Both the position numbers and the translations under genes were made by a program. The notes beneath the pieces are model-generated. The model had not been told where the DNA came from and searched no databases. It saw nothing but the letters and a program-made list of their open reading frames with translations. A DNA stretch of 64,000 nucleotides from Flavobacterium haoranii. GTDB taxonomy: Bacteria > Bacteroidota > Bacteroidia > Flavobacteriales > Flavobacteriaceae. Shown here piece after piece: positions 17,287-26,180 of the stretch (within the stretch, counting starts at the first letter, position 1; each line of letters starts with the position of its first letter). The stretch lies in contig QKBC01000002.1 in assembly GCA_003246205.1 (NCBI GenBank), positions 1 through 64,000 of the forward strand, read 5' to 3'.

Positions 17287-18005
17287 AACCCGTTACTTTT
17301 TTAGGCAAACTCTACTTAATTCCAACTACTTTAGGAGAAATGAACCCTGAAGATGTATTGCCGCAAACCATTAAAAGAAGTATTGATTTCATTGACCACT
17401 ATATTGTAGAGAATGAAAAGACGGCCAGACGTTTTATCAAAAGTGTTCATCCTGACAAAAAACAATCTGAGTTAAAAATATCTCTACTCAATAAACATAC
17501 TGAACCAAAAGAGTATCATGATATGATTACTCCTTTATTACATGGTGAAAATGTAGGTTTAATGAGTGAGGCCGGATGTCCGGGTGTTGCTGACCCAGGA
17601 GCTGTAATCGTAAAAATAGCACATGAAAAAGGCATTCAAGTAGTTCCTTTAGTTGGACCAAGTTCTATTTTATTAGCCGTTATGGCAAGTGGCATGAATG
17701 GACAAAGCTTTGCTTTTAACGGTTATCTTCCTATTGACGGACATGAAAAAAAGAATACTATCAAACAGTTAGAGCGCTTATCTCATGAAAAAAATCAATC
17801 GCAGCTATTTATAGAAACACCGTATCGCAACAATAAATTATTTGAAGATTTAATACAAATATTGCAACCGAATACTTTATTATGTGTTGCTTGTGATATC
17901 ACCTTGCCCACTGAGTTCATTAAAACTAAAAAAGTTAGCGAGTGGAAAAAAAACAAGGTCGACTTACATAAGCGACCTTGCATTTTCATTATTCACAAAA
18001 CGTGA
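17283..18005 (+). CDS. RsmI-like tetrapyrrole-methylase-fold methyltransferase
   Basis: This 240-residue protein has the TP-methylase fold with LGKLYLIPTTLGEM at the start, the SAM-binding signatures MSEAGCPGVADPG and VPLVGPSSILLAVMASG, and FNGYLP. It resembles the shorter paralogue of 16S rRNA methylase RsmI common in Bacteroidota. Whether it methylates rRNA is not established. It is the last gene of the dnaA operon, and its 3' end contains the operon's hairpin terminator. Confidence 0.85.
   Translation: MKPVTFLGKLYLIPTTLGEMNPEDVLPQTIKRSIDFIDHYIVENEKTARRFIKSVHPDKKQSELKISLLNKHTEPKEYHDMITPLLHGENVGLMSEAGCPGVADPGAVIVKIAHEKGIQVVPLVGPSSILLAVMASGMNGQSFAFNGYLPIDGHEKKNTIKQLERLSHEKNQSQLFIETPYRNNKLFEDLIQILQPNTLLCVACDITLPTEFIKTKKVSEWKKNKVDLHKRPCIFIIHKT
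17954..17990. terminator. hairpin terminator embedded in the end of the methyltransferase gene
   Basis: CAAGGTCG (17954-17961) pairs with CGACCTTG (17973-17980). An inner CTT/AAG extends the stem across one bulged A, and T-rich sequence follows. It lies within the last codons of the gene (around NKVDLHKRPCI), 25 bases before its stop. On the other strand it is downstream of the convergent lysozyme-like gene and is followed by T's there too. Confidence 0.55.
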
Positions 18006-18008
18006 AGT

Positions 18009-18653
18009 TTAATCTAATCTTACTTTGGCATTAGCATCGGCTTCAATTAAAGAAACGTCAAAACCTCCGAATTTTTTCATATAACTTCTTAAGGAAGTTC
18101 CAAAACCGTCTTTAAAGCCGTTTGCTCCATTGCTCCTCAGGTATTTTTTTACAGAACCGGCTCCGGCTAAGTGTGCTGCCGCTAAAATTCCTGATTCTGT
18201 AATTTCTACTCCGTTTATTTTTCTTCCGGAATATTTTTCAATTTCTTTTCGCAACTCCCATTTATTACGTGCCACTAATGCTTTAAATGCTTTTTCCTGC
18301 CACTCAGGGTTGTGCAAAAATTCCTGAAAATCATAAATACCAATTGTTCTCAATGTACTTCTCCCAAACTGATATTTTCCCATATATCCATAAGGATTTA
18401 CCAAATTTAAGATTCCTCTGGATTCTCTAAAAGCAACTGCTTCTCTAAATCCTACGAATGTTTTTCCAACATAAGGAAAAACCACATCAAATTCGCCTTC
18501 GAATTCATCTTCTGTAGGGACTGTATACACATAGTTTTCATTCTCTTCTAAGTGAAATCCCTCTACTTTTTCAATTTCAAAAGAATTAAATCCCGTCGAA
18601 ACTGACATTACCAGGATGGTCAATCCCAAAAAATAAGAACCTTTTTTTATCAT
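18009..18653 (-). CDS. secreted lysozyme-like peptidoglycan hydrolase
   Basis: This 214-residue protein starts with a hydrophobic signal segment (MIKKGSYFLGLTILVMSVSTGF). From about residue 70 it has a lysozyme-type domain: AVAFRESRGILNLVNPYGYMGKYQFG, where the Glu in FRESRG is in the place of the transglycosylase catalytic Glu, then GILAAAHLAGAGSVKKYLRSNG. Similar Bacteroidota proteins are annotated as transglycosylase-like. It probably trims cell-wall glycan in the periplasm. It stands alone with its own -7 box at 18701-18708. Confidence 0.82.
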   Translation of the reverse strand: MIKKGSYFLGLTILVMSVSTGFNSFEIEKVEGFHLEENENYVYTVPTEDEFEGEFDVVFPYVGKTFVGFREAVAFRESRGILNLVNPYGYMGKYQFGRSTLRTIGIYDFQEFLHNPEWQEKAFKALVARNKWELRKEIEKYSGRKINGVEITESGILAAAHLAGAGSVKKYLRSNGANGFKDGFGTSLRSYMKKFGGFDVSLIEADANAKVRLD

Positions 18654-18700
18654 AAATTTTCATTTCTCAGCGTCTGTCACCCATCTGAAATTTGCGAGGG

Positions 18701-18708
18701 CAAAGATA
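18701..18708 (-). promoter_or_regulatory. -7 box for the lysozyme-like gene
   Basis: TATCTTTG on the minus strand is a perfect TAnnTTTG match, 47 bases before the ATG. The nearest TTG lies 25 bases upstream, a little farther than usual. Confidence 0.5.
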
Positions 18709-18750
18709 CGAAAAAAATTATAATATTGATATACAAGCTGTTAAACTTTT

Positions 18751-19737
18751 CTAAAAGTAGACCAAGTGCCCCTTAAGTCCGTTGAAATCCCCCATTTCAA
18801 GTGTTGGTGCGGGAATTTTGACTGTATTAAATAGAGAAAAAACAGTCTTCAAAAAATGAGATTTTGTTTCAATTTTAGTCAGGTCAACATCAAGACTAAG
18901 ATAGAATTGTCGCTTAGGATTTTGATAAAAACCATCTGCAACTGCTTCTTCATTATTGCCGTAAACCATCCCTTCTGCACCATATCCTACAGCTAAATTT
19001 AACCATTTAGGCACATATTGTTTTTTTATAAAAGAATGTAAATTAACGGAAAGCCAATACGTTTGTCCATTATAATCTTTTAAAAGCTGTTCATTTAATG
19101 AACTTCCTAAAGTTTCAGGCCGTAATTTGGCATAAGAAGTCTGATGAAAAGAAAACTTAGGGATTATTCTTTGTTCTTCCCACAGTAGTTCCTGCGCTAT
19201 ATACAAACCGGTTCCTGAAGCATTAGCTACCATATCTCCCCATGAAAAGCCCCATTCTTGAGAAAAACCATCAAAGACTTCTACCACTGTTAAAAAACCG
19301 AACCCTAAAGTAGCACCGTAACATAATTGCTCTTTTTTAGAAGCTCCGCTCCAGGCTAAGAGTTCTGCACCAAATCGTCCGACATGGTATGTGGAATAAA
19401 AATGACCTATTTTATCCAATTGCATCCACTCTTTATTATCATTAAAAAAATGGAATTTGGACTGAGGATAATCAGCGTACCATAACTGGTTTAAACCAAC
19501 CAAAGCCAATCCGCTTGCAGAAGCTTCAGCAATATATACGGCATTTTTACGAGTTTTATGTAAAGAATCGGAAGGTGTTAAAAATATATTTAATTTAGAT
19601 TGTGAAAAACTGAAATACCCGACAAAAAGTAAAAAAAACACTAAAACTTTACCGGAAACAGCCTTTCTTTTTTCTTTTAACCAGACACAAACCAATAACA
19701 ACAGCTTAGACTGATATGTATCTACATTTTGCTTCAA
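18751..19737 (-). CDS. DUF2279 membrane/outer-membrane-associated protein
   Basis: This 328-residue protein contains the YfiM/DUF2279 signature (MQLDKIGHFYSTYHVGRFGAELLAW, then GFSWGDMVANASGTGLYIAQELLW). A hydrophobic export segment ends at SFSQS (about residues 28-47), preceded by an unusually long, charged stretch. An internal non-ATG start may be the true one, but none is clearly better. It starts 4 bases after mltG's stop and so closes the dapF operon. The function of the family is unknown; the cell-wall context fits an envelope role. Confidence 0.78.
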   Translation of the reverse strand: MKQNVDTYQSKLLLLVCVWLKEKRKAVSGKVLVFFLLFVGYFSFSQSKLNIFLTPSDSLHKTRKNAVYIAEASASGLALVGLNQLWYADYPQSKFHFFNDNKEWMQLDKIGHFYSTYHVGRFGAELLAWSGASKKEQLCYGATLGFGFLTVVEVFDGFSQEWGFSWGDMVANASGTGLYIAQELLWEEQRIIPKFSFHQTSYAKLRPETLGSSLNEQLLKDYNGQTYWLSVNLHSFIKKQYVPKWLNLAVGYGAEGMVYGNNEEAVADGFYQNPKRQFYLSLDVDLTKIETKSHFLKTVFSLFNTVKIPAPTLEMGDFNGLKGHLVYF

Positions 19738-19741
19738 AGTA

Positions 19742-20782
19742 CTATCGATTTATTCCTAACTTATTTACCCATTGCGCATATTTTCTTGCATTAACCTGAT
19801 GCTGCTCAAAATTGGTAGCAAAAGCATGATATCCCGGTTTGTCCGGACTAGCGCAAAAATAAATATAATCATGGTTTTCGGCATTTAGCACTGCATCAAT
19901 AGCCGAAATATCCGGCATTGCAATTGGTCCGGGTGGAAGTCCCGCATATTTATAAGTATTATACGGAGATTCAATGGTTAAGTCGGCATGCAATACTCGT
20001 TTTATGACCTGATCAAAATCACCGGATTGTTTTTTCATAGCGTAAATAATAGTCGGATCGGCTTGTAAAGGCATTCCGGTATGCAAACGATTCAGATAAA
20101 CACCTGCTACACGCGGTCTTTCGTCTACTTTTGCCGTTTCTTTATGTACAATTGAAGCCAGAATAGAAACTTCAACAGGCGTTAAGTTCTTGTCCATTGC
20201 TTTTTGAATGCGTTTCGGATTCCAAAAACGCTTGTATTCTTTAGCAAATTTATCTGCCAGCTTATCAGCAGATGTATTCCAATAAAATTCATACGAATTA
20301 GGAACAAACATGGCTAAAATATTCTCTTCTGTAAAACCGTTTTCCTGTAAAAATTCGGGTGCTGTAAAAGCCTGTACCAAAGCTAAACTATCCGGTTCTA
20401 ATTGTGTGGCTAATCGTTGTGCCAATTTCCCTAAAGTTTCCTGATTATTAAAAGCTACTTTTACCGGAACATTTTGTCGCAATGCACGAACCATATCAAA
20501 ACTGGTCATGTTTTGCTTTATCAAAAACTTCCCTGCTTTCACATTTCTATCGTACTTTCTTTGTTTGGCTACAAAATCAAATTTGTCTATATTTTTTAAA
20601 AACGGAGCTAATTCTTCTTTTGCCTGTTCATACGTTGAACCGGAAGGAATGTATACAAAAACTTCTTTTTGATTAAACGTAGTATTAGGAGTAAAGGCTT
20701 TAAAATAGACATAACCGGCTACCGCAAAGGCTACAACTAACCCGGCTACCGCAATTATCAGAACTAATTTCTTTAGGTTCAA
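19742..20782 (-). CDS. mltG: endolytic murein transglycosylase MltG
   Basis: MltG (YceG) cuts nascent glycan strands at the inner membrane. There is one N-terminal membrane anchor (about 5-28) and a LysM-like region. The catalytic region VEVSILASIVHKETAKVDERPRVAGVYLNRL contains the family Glu, followed by MPLQADPTIIYA and the closing motif SPYNTYKYAGLPPGPIAMP. The length of 346 is normal. It sits 5 bases after the GNAT gene in the dapF-GNAT-mltG-DUF2279 operon, which links diaminopimelate supply with wall cleavage. Confidence 0.95.
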   Translation of the reverse strand: MNLKKLVLIIAVAGLVVAFAVAGYVYFKAFTPNTTFNQKEVFVYIPSGSTYEQAKEELAPFLKNIDKFDFVAKQRKYDRNVKAGKFLIKQNMTSFDMVRALRQNVPVKVAFNNQETLGKLAQRLATQLEPDSLALVQAFTAPEFLQENGFTEENILAMFVPNSYEFYWNTSADKLADKFAKEYKRFWNPKRIQKAMDKNLTPVEVSILASIVHKETAKVDERPRVAGVYLNRLHTGMPLQADPTIIYAMKKQSGDFDQVIKRVLHADLTIESPYNTYKYAGLPPGPIAMPDISAIDAVLNAENHDYIYFCASPDKPGYHAFATNFEQHQVNARKYAQWVNKLGINR

Positions 20783-20787
20783 GGATT

Positions 20788-21318
20788 CTATGATTTATCA
20801 TTAATAATCTGGAACAAAATTTCGTCTTTAAATTGACCTCCAATTTTATTCCACTGTTTTTTAACTCCGATTTTTTGGAATCCAAATTTAGTAAAAAGTT
20901 GTAAACTAGGTTGATTATCTTCTGCTATATTTGCGTACAATTGGTGTAACTGCAAATGAACAAATGCATAATTCACCAAAAGTTGTAATACTTCTGCTCC
21001 TGTTCCTTTATTTCTGTCATGAACCTGATGAATTAAAATTCCGATTCCGGCTCTTGAATGTTGCGGATCAAAATCAAACAAGTCGATCAAACCTATTGTT
21101 TCAGCAGTATCTTTTTTACAGATAGCCAATCGTAGCTGTTTTGCTTCGTATATATCCTGATGTGCATTTTCCAGATACTGCCGAATCAAAAAACGACTAT
21201 ACGGCGTTTGTGTATGGCTCACTTCCCAAACAGATTCATCATTTTCTATGGTGTAGATAAACTCTAAATCTTCAGGTTCTAAAGCACGTAAATAAATATG
21301 TTCGCCTTGTAAAGTCAT
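20788..21318 (-). CDS. RimJ/RimL-type GNAT acetyltransferase
   Basis: A 176-residue GNAT protein beginning IYLRALEPEDLEFIYTIEND, typical of the RimL/SpeG-like branch. The acetyl-CoA loop is VHDRNKGTGAEVLQLLVNYAF and the fold ends with QLFTKFGFQKIGVKKQW. It starts 2 bases after the dapF stop and lies 5 bases before mltG, so translation is tightly coupled. The substrate (protein N-terminus, polyamine or wall precursor) is unknown. Confidence 0.9.
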   Translation of the reverse strand: MTLQGEHIYLRALEPEDLEFIYTIENDESVWEVSHTQTPYSRFLIRQYLENAHQDIYEAKQLRLAICKKDTAETIGLIDLFDFDPQHSRAGIGILIHQVHDRNKGTGAEVLQLLVNYAFVHLQLHQLYANIAEDNQPSLQLFTKFGFQKIGVKKQWNKIGGQFKDEILFQIINDKS

Positions 21319-21320
21319 TT

Positions 21321-22103
21321 TTAGATTTCGATTTCTCCTTTAAATACAAATTTAGCCGGACCAATCAGAAAAACATCTGTAAATTTTCCGTCGTGTTCTT
21401 TAAAACTTACTGCCAGATCACCTCCTTCTACTTGTAGTTTTACAACATTAGAATGGGTTAGTTTATTTTGATATAAAGCAATAGCAGCAGCCGTTACTCC
21501 GGTTCCGCAAGACAACGTTTCATTTTCCACTCCTCTTTCATAAGTTCGTACCGCAAATTTGTCACCCGTTAAAGGCGAAACGAAGTTAACATTACTTCCG
21601 GCTTTTCCATACAGTTCGGAATAGCGGATTTTAGAACCTTGTTCCTTTACATTCACATCGCGAACGTTTTCAACCATTTGAATATGATGTGGTGAACCCG
21701 TATTTAAAAAAGTATAACCTTCTACTATCTTTATAGAATCAACATCTATCATTTGCAATGAAACTATACCATTTAAATCTACAGAAGCAAAATGATAACC
21801 ATCTATAGCCTCAAATTCAGCTTTATCCGTGATAATATCTAATTGCTTTGCAAAAGCCACCAAACAACGACCGCCATTACCGCACATGGTACTTTCGTTA
21901 CCATCAGAGTTGTAATATACCATAGTAAAGTCGTATTGTGGATGGTTCTCTAACAAAATCAATCCATCTGCTCCTATTCCAAATCTCCTATTACATAACT
22001 GCGCTATCAGTTTGGTATCATTTTTTGGAAAAATATTTTGTCGGTTATCGATCATCACAAAATCATTTCCCGTTCCTTGATATTTATAAAAAGTTAGTTT
22101 CAT
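21321..22103 (-). CDS. dapF: diaminopimelate epimerase
   Basis: DapF interconverts LL- and meso-diaminopimelate for lysine and peptidoglycan synthesis. Both active-site cysteines are visible: one in MCGNGGRC (about residue 73) and one in LSCGTGVTAAA (about residue 199). The N-terminus FYKYQGTGNDFVMIDNR is canonical, and 260 residues is normal. It leads a four-gene operon. A TATTTTTG box ends 4 bases before the ATG, predicting a leaderless mRNA. Confidence 0.97.
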   Translation of the reverse strand: MKLTFYKYQGTGNDFVMIDNRQNIFPKNDTKLIAQLCNRRFGIGADGLILLENHPQYDFTMVYYNSDGNESTMCGNGGRCLVAFAKQLDIITDKAEFEAIDGYHFASVDLNGIVSLQMIDVDSIKIVEGYTFLNTGSPHHIQMVENVRDVNVKEQGSKIRYSELYGKAGSNVNFVSPLTGDKFAVRTYERGVENETLSCGTGVTAAAIALYQNKLTHSNVVKLQVEGGDLAVSFKEHDGKFTDVFLIGPAKFVFKGEIEI

Positions 22104-22107
22104 TTAG

Positions 22108-22115
22108 CAAAAATA
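22108..22115 (-). promoter_or_regulatory. dapF -7 box, predicted leaderless
   Basis: TATTTTTG on the minus strand ends 4 bases before the dapF ATG (22103), the same geometry as at ribD. No clear -33 box was found at 17-23 bases. Confidence 0.45.
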
Positions 22116-22266
22116 CAAAATACAGAGTATAAAACATGCGTTTTAAATGAACTCTATTAAGTAACAAAAGCAAACAAACTTAATAAAAAGTTAAACATTG
22201 TTAATCGAGCGTTAAACTGATTTTATGTTAAAATTTTGTCTTTTAACTTTACTTTGAAATTAAAAT

Positions 22267-23658
22267 ATGAAGGTTATGAAAAAAATCGGAAGTCTTTTAT
22301 TAGTTTCCCTTTTTAGCGGAGCTATTACGTTAGGTGCTTATAAATTATTCCTAGAGCCCAAATCAAATTCTTCACTAACTACTGTTGCCCCGAATTTCTC
22401 AAAAAATGTAAGTCTCGGAGCTGAAAATGTAGATTTTACAACAGCTGCGGATATGGCTGTACATAGTGTTGTACACGTTAAGAATGTGAGTGTTCGAAAA
22501 GTTTACAATCCTATCATGGAATTTTTCTATGGTTCTAAAGGAGGAGTTCAACAACAAGAGCAAATAGGAACCGGTTCGGGTGTTATCATTTCTGAAGACG
22601 GTTATATTGCAACCAATAATCACGTGGTTCAGAACGCAACTGATCTGGAAGTTACCCTTAACAATAATAAGACGTATAAAGCTAAGCTAGTAGGTACGGA
22701 TTCTAAAATGGATATTGCTCTTTTAAAAATTGATACTGATGAAAAATTGCCGTACATGATTTTCGGAGATTCAGATGCTATCAAAGTAGGAGAATGGGTT
22801 TTAGCTGTCGGTAATCCCTACAACTTAACCTCTACTGTTACCGCCGGAATTGTTTCTGCAAAAGCAAGGGATCTGAGCAACGAAGGCCTACAATCCTTTA
22901 TTCAAACGGATGCTGCCGTAAACCCGGGAAACAGTGGTGGTGCTTTGGTTAATACTAACGGAGAACTAATCGGAATCAACACTATGATATCGTCTCCTAC
23001 AGGAAGTTATGCCGGTTATTCATTTGCCGTTCCATCAAATATCACTCGTAAGATTATTGAGGACTTAATGCAGTTTGGCAATGTACAAAGAGGCGTTCTA
23101 GGAGTTCAAGGATCTGAACTGAACAGTGCTGTTGCGGAACATTTCGGCATCAACGAAACACAAGGTTTCTACATCAACGGAGTTACTAAAAAATCCGGTG
23201 CTGAAAAAGCAGGATTAAAAGAAGGTGACGTAATCGTAAAATTGGATACTAAAAAAATTAATGGCTTCTCTGACCTTTCATCTTATATTAATACCAAACG
23301 ACCTAACGATGTTGTTAATGTTACCATCATTAGAAATGAAGAAGAAAAAATAATTCCTGTTACGTTAACTAAAAAGGAATTAATCACTTATGAAGCAAAA
23401 GGAATTGAATTTGAAGACATCAGTTCAACCGATAAAAAAGAATATGGTATTAACTACGGTGTTAAGATCAAAAAAATCACCAATGAAGACATCATTGATT
23501 ATGCTAATGAATTAGAAGGAAGTATTATTCTGAGTGTAGACAATGTAAAAGCCAAAGATGTTGAAACTGTTACCAAGCTTTTAAACGGAAAAGACAATCA
23601 ACGTTCCAGATATGAAATACTCACAAAAAACGGAAAGATTGTTCGAATTATCTTTTAA
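22267..23658 (+). CDS. degP: DegP/HtrA-type periplasmic serine protease
   Basis: This 463-residue protein has an N-terminal membrane or signal segment (about 5-26), a trypsin-like domain and PDZ-like C-terminal domains. The catalytic triad is His119 (NNHVVQ), Asp149 (MDIALLKI) and Ser223 (NPGNSGGAL). One clear PDZ domain lies at about 270-365 (GVLGVQGSEL, AEKAGLKEGDVIVKLD), and a weaker one follows. It degrades or refolds damaged envelope proteins. It is a single-gene unit with a strong terminator right after it. Confidence 0.95.
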   Translation: MKVMKKIGSLLLVSLFSGAITLGAYKLFLEPKSNSSLTTVAPNFSKNVSLGAENVDFTTAADMAVHSVVHVKNVSVRKVYNPIMEFFYGSKGGVQQQEQIGTGSGVIISEDGYIATNNHVVQNATDLEVTLNNNKTYKAKLVGTDSKMDIALLKIDTDEKLPYMIFGDSDAIKVGEWVLAVGNPYNLTSTVTAGIVSAKARDLSNEGLQSFIQTDAAVNPGNSGGALVNTNGELIGINTMISSPTGSYAGYSFAVPSNITRKIIEDLMQFGNVQRGVLGVQGSELNSAVAEHFGINETQGFYINGVTKKSGAEKAGLKEGDVIVKLDTKKINGFSDLSSYINTKRPNDVVNVTIIRNEEEKIIPVTLTKKELITYEAKGIEFEDISSTDKKEYGINYGVKIKKITNEDIIDYANELEGSIILSVDNVKAKDVETVTKLLNGKDNQRSRYEILTKNGKIVRIIF

Positions 23659-23678
23659 TTGATTTTAATTTGATTTTC

Positions 23679-23703
23679 AACCACGCCTCAGCGTGGTTTT
23701 TTT
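23679..23703 (+). terminator. terminator of degP
   Basis: AACCACGC (23679-23686), loop CTCA, GCGTGGTT (23691-23698), then a run of T's ending just before the upstream in-frame ATG at 23704. This separates degP from gap. Confidence 0.9.
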
Positions 23704-23738
23704 ATGCAAAAATATTTTACGAAAACGTTTGAAATAAG

Positions 23739-23746
23739 TATTTTTG
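23739..23746 (+). promoter_or_regulatory. -7 box of gap
   Basis: TATTTTTG matches TAnnTTTG. Transcription would start near 23751, about 31 bases before the ATG at 23782 and downstream of the ATG at 23704. This decides the gap start. A good -33 box was not seen. Confidence 0.55.
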
Positions 23747-23781
23747 CCCCAAATAAAAAACAACACATATTCTTAACTTAC

Positions 23782-25230
23782 ATGAACAATAACGCTTTAT
23801 ACGAAAAAGAGCTGGCTTTTCAAGCAGATAGACGAAAGGCTTGTGTAGAATTTATCAGAATAATAAGTGATTTATGGTATGACAAATCAATTGAATTAGT
23901 TCTGTTCAGAAACCAATTAATTGATCGTAACGTAAGCGACATTATTAACTTGCATGAATACGCAGGTGAATTTGTTCAAAAACCTATCAATGTTTTTGAT
24001 TCTGTAGAAATTGCACGTGCAATTGAAGACTTGGATTTACCGCCTTCTAAAATAGACATCGGTAAATTAACTTATGAATATCACCTTGAAGATGACAAAT
24101 ACAACGACGCTAAAGCCTTTGTTATTGACAAACTAAAAGAAGCTAAAGATTACTCTGAGATCAAGCCAAAAGACGTAGTTCTATATGGTTTTGGTCGTAT
24201 TGGACGTTTATTAGCCCGTGAGATGATGAGCAAAATCGGCAAAGGACAACAATTGCGTTTAAGAGCTATTGTTACCAGAGATAAAACTGATGCTGTTCTA
24301 TTAGAGAAAAGGGCTTCTTTATTACGCTACGATTCGGTTCACGGTGATTTTGAAGGTTCTGTTCATGCTGATGTTGAAAACAATGCTTTAACAATCAACG
24401 GTACAACAGTACATATTATTACAGCTAATGCTCCTGAAGACATCGATTATACAAAATATGGCATAGATGATGCTTTAGTAATTGATAACACTGGTGCTTT
24501 TACAACCGAAGAAGCATTGAAACGTCATTTAACATCAAAAGGCGTAGACAAAGTTCTATTAACTGCTCCCGGTAAAGGAGTTCCTAACATTGTTTATGGT
24601 GTAAACCATTTAGAATACAACCCAGACGAGGTTAAAATTTACTCTGCTGCTTCTTGTACTACTAATGCTATTACTCCTGTTTTAGCGGCTTTAGAAGAAA
24701 CTTTAGGCGTTGTAAGAGGTCATTTAGAAACGATCCATGCTTACACAAATGACCAAAATTTGGTTGACAACATGCACAAAAAATACCGTCGCGGAAGAGC
24801 TGCTGCTTTAAACATGGTAATTACGGAAACCGGTGCAGGAAGTGCTGTTGCAAAAGCATTACCGAGCTTAGCAGGTAAATTAACTTCTAATGCTATCAGA
24901 GTTCCGGTTCCAAACGGTTCATTAGTTGTTTTAAACTTAGAAGTAAAAAATGCCACTACTAAAGAAGGTTTAAATGACATTATGAGAAAATATGCTCTGG
25001 AAGGAAATCTGGTTGAGCAAATTAAATATTCACTAAATAATGAATTAGTTTCGTCAGATATCGTAGGAACTTCTGCTCCTTCTATTTTTGACAGTAATGC
25101 TACAATTGTTGCCCCTGATGGTAAAAATGTAGTAATGTATGTTTGGTATGATAACGAATACGGATATAGCCATCAGGTAATTCGTTTAGCCAAATCTATT
25201 TCTAAAGTTAGAAGATATACTTACTATTAA
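23782..25230 (+). CDS. gap: glyceraldehyde-3-phosphate dehydrogenase, N-terminally extended type
   Basis: The ATG at 23782 gives 482 residues. The frame opens at 23704 too, but that ATG touches the degP terminator and lies upstream of the predicted promoter. The NAD-binding start VVLYGFGRIGRLLAREMM is at about residue 137, so roughly 130 extra residues precede the usual domain. This is typical of the long GAPDH form in Bacteroidota. The catalytic region SAASCTTNAITPVL contains the active Cys, and the C-terminus has WYDNEYGYSHQVIRLA. It interconverts glyceraldehyde-3-phosphate and 1,3-bisphosphoglycerate. The role of the extension is not known. Confidence 0.95.
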   Translation: MNNNALYEKELAFQADRRKACVEFIRIISDLWYDKSIELVLFRNQLIDRNVSDIINLHEYAGEFVQKPINVFDSVEIARAIEDLDLPPSKIDIGKLTYEYHLEDDKYNDAKAFVIDKLKEAKDYSEIKPKDVVLYGFGRIGRLLAREMMSKIGKGQQLRLRAIVTRDKTDAVLLEKRASLLRYDSVHGDFEGSVHADVENNALTINGTTVHIITANAPEDIDYTKYGIDDALVIDNTGAFTTEEALKRHLTSKGVDKVLLTAPGKGVPNIVYGVNHLEYNPDEVKIYSAASCTTNAITPVLAALEETLGVVRGHLETIHAYTNDQNLVDNMHKKYRRGRAAALNMVITETGAGSAVAKALPSLAGKLTSNAIRVPVPNGSLVVLNLEVKNATTKEGLNDIMRKYALEGNLVEQIKYSLNNELVSSDIVGTSAPSIFDSNATIVAPDGKNVVMYVWYDNEYGYSHQVIRLAKSISKVRRYTYY

Positions 25231-25257
25231 TATCTTTATAGAACATTGGTTATGATT

Positions 25258-25288
25258 AAAAATCCGGCTTTAGGGCCGGATTTTTTTT
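25258..25288 (+). terminator. terminator of gap
   Basis: AAAAATCCGGC (25258-25268), a 6-base loop, GCCGGATTTTT (25275-25285), then more T's. It may also serve the convergent lipoprotein gene, because an A run sits on the other side. Confidence 0.9.
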
Positions 25289-25310
25289 AAATGAAAAACA
25301 AAAAATAGGA

Positions 25311-25991
25311 CTAATAATGCCAATAATGTTCGGTTGAAAACGTATCATTACTTCCTGAAGGTGGCGCTACAAAACCTTTGGTATAAATAGTGTAGATTCT
25401 ATTGGGGTACAAATCGACATTGGTATCTGTAAATAAAATTTGTCCGGTTGAAGAATCGGAAAAAGTAAAGTCAAAAGTTCCGTCTTCAAATTCCACAAAA
25501 TCAGACACTTCTTTAAAAGCTAAATTATCTGCTACTACTGATATTCCGGAAGAAACTGTAATCAGGGAACTATCAGGTGATAAATTAATGAATCGCACTA
25601 CTGCATGAGATGAATTCGGATTCACATTAGCTTCTATACTTATAAATAACTCTATCTGATCAAATGTATTGACAGCAAAGGCACCAAAAATTTGATTATC
25701 TGATAATAGCACTTCTTGGGTTGCCAAAGTATCTCCGACATTATTCAATAAAGAAAATAATCTGCTTCCCGTGTAAAAATTATAAAAACCAAAAGTATTT
25801 CCATAATTAATCGGATTTGAATTGATTTCATTTTCATCAGAGTGAAAATAGAGATCACCGCTATTCGGGCTTACATTAGCCAAAACGCCATAAGCCTCAT
25901 CGCGATTTTCATAATAGTAACAATCATCATTATCATCGTCACTACACGAAAACAACGCCAAACTTAAGATTAAAAAATACATTTTTTTCAT
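25311..25991 (-). CDS. DUF4397-type surface lipoprotein
   Basis: This 226-residue protein begins MKKMYFLILSLALFSCSDDDNDD, a lipobox Cys followed by an acidic run that matches the export signal for surface lipoproteins in Flavobacteriaceae. The segment AVVRFINLSPDSSLITVSS (about 128-146) resembles the DUF4397 beta-sandwich start. The rest is strand-rich. It is probably anchored on the outer face of the outer membrane. The function is unknown. It stands alone on the minus strand. Confidence 0.8.
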   Translation of the reverse strand: MKKMYFLILSLALFSCSDDDNDDCYYYENRDEAYGVLANVSPNSGDLYFHSDENEINSNPINYGNTFGFYNFYTGSRLFSLLNNVGDTLATQEVLLSDNQIFGAFAVNTFDQIELFISIEANVNPNSSHAVVRFINLSPDSSLITVSSGISVVADNLAFKEVSDFVEFEDGTFDFTFSDSSTGQILFTDTNVDLYPNRIYTIYTKGFVAPPSGSNDTFSTEHYWHY

Positions 25992-26025
25992 AGCAATTTT
26001 TTTAAATAATATTTAAACGACTATT

Positions 26026-26033
26026 CAAATGTA
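26026..26033 (-). promoter_or_regulatory. -7 box for the DUF4397 lipoprotein
   Basis: TACATTTG on the minus strand fits TAnnTTTG and lies 34 bases before the ATG at 25991. No clear -33 box was seen. Confidence 0.4.
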
Positions 26034-26130
26034 ACTTTAACAACTTAAGAATGTTGTTTAATCCTTGGCGAACTGTCCAAAAAGAAAACTAAAAGACCCT
26101 AAAAAAGGAATAAAAAATCTAGTAATAATA

Positions 26131-26159
26131 AAAAACTCCTTCTAAAAGAAGGAGTTTTT
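26131..26159 (-). terminator. terminator of the first aconitase gene
   Basis: AAAAACTCCTTCT (26131-26143) and its exact complement (26147-26159) form a 13-bp stem with a 3-base loop, 21 bases after the stop of the minus-strand aconitase gene. Confidence 0.9.
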
Positions 26160-26180
26160 AAAGGTATTTAACGGTAAAAA

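Noticed and set aside
22161..22175. GTAACAAAAGCAAAC near dapF as a fifth regulon site
   Set aside because: The second arm is broken and no -7 box lies 22 bases away on either strand.
23704..23781. Upstream in-frame ATG as the gap start
   Set aside because: The ATG touches the degP terminator and is upstream of the TATTTTTG promoter at 23739-23746, so the transcript would not contain it.
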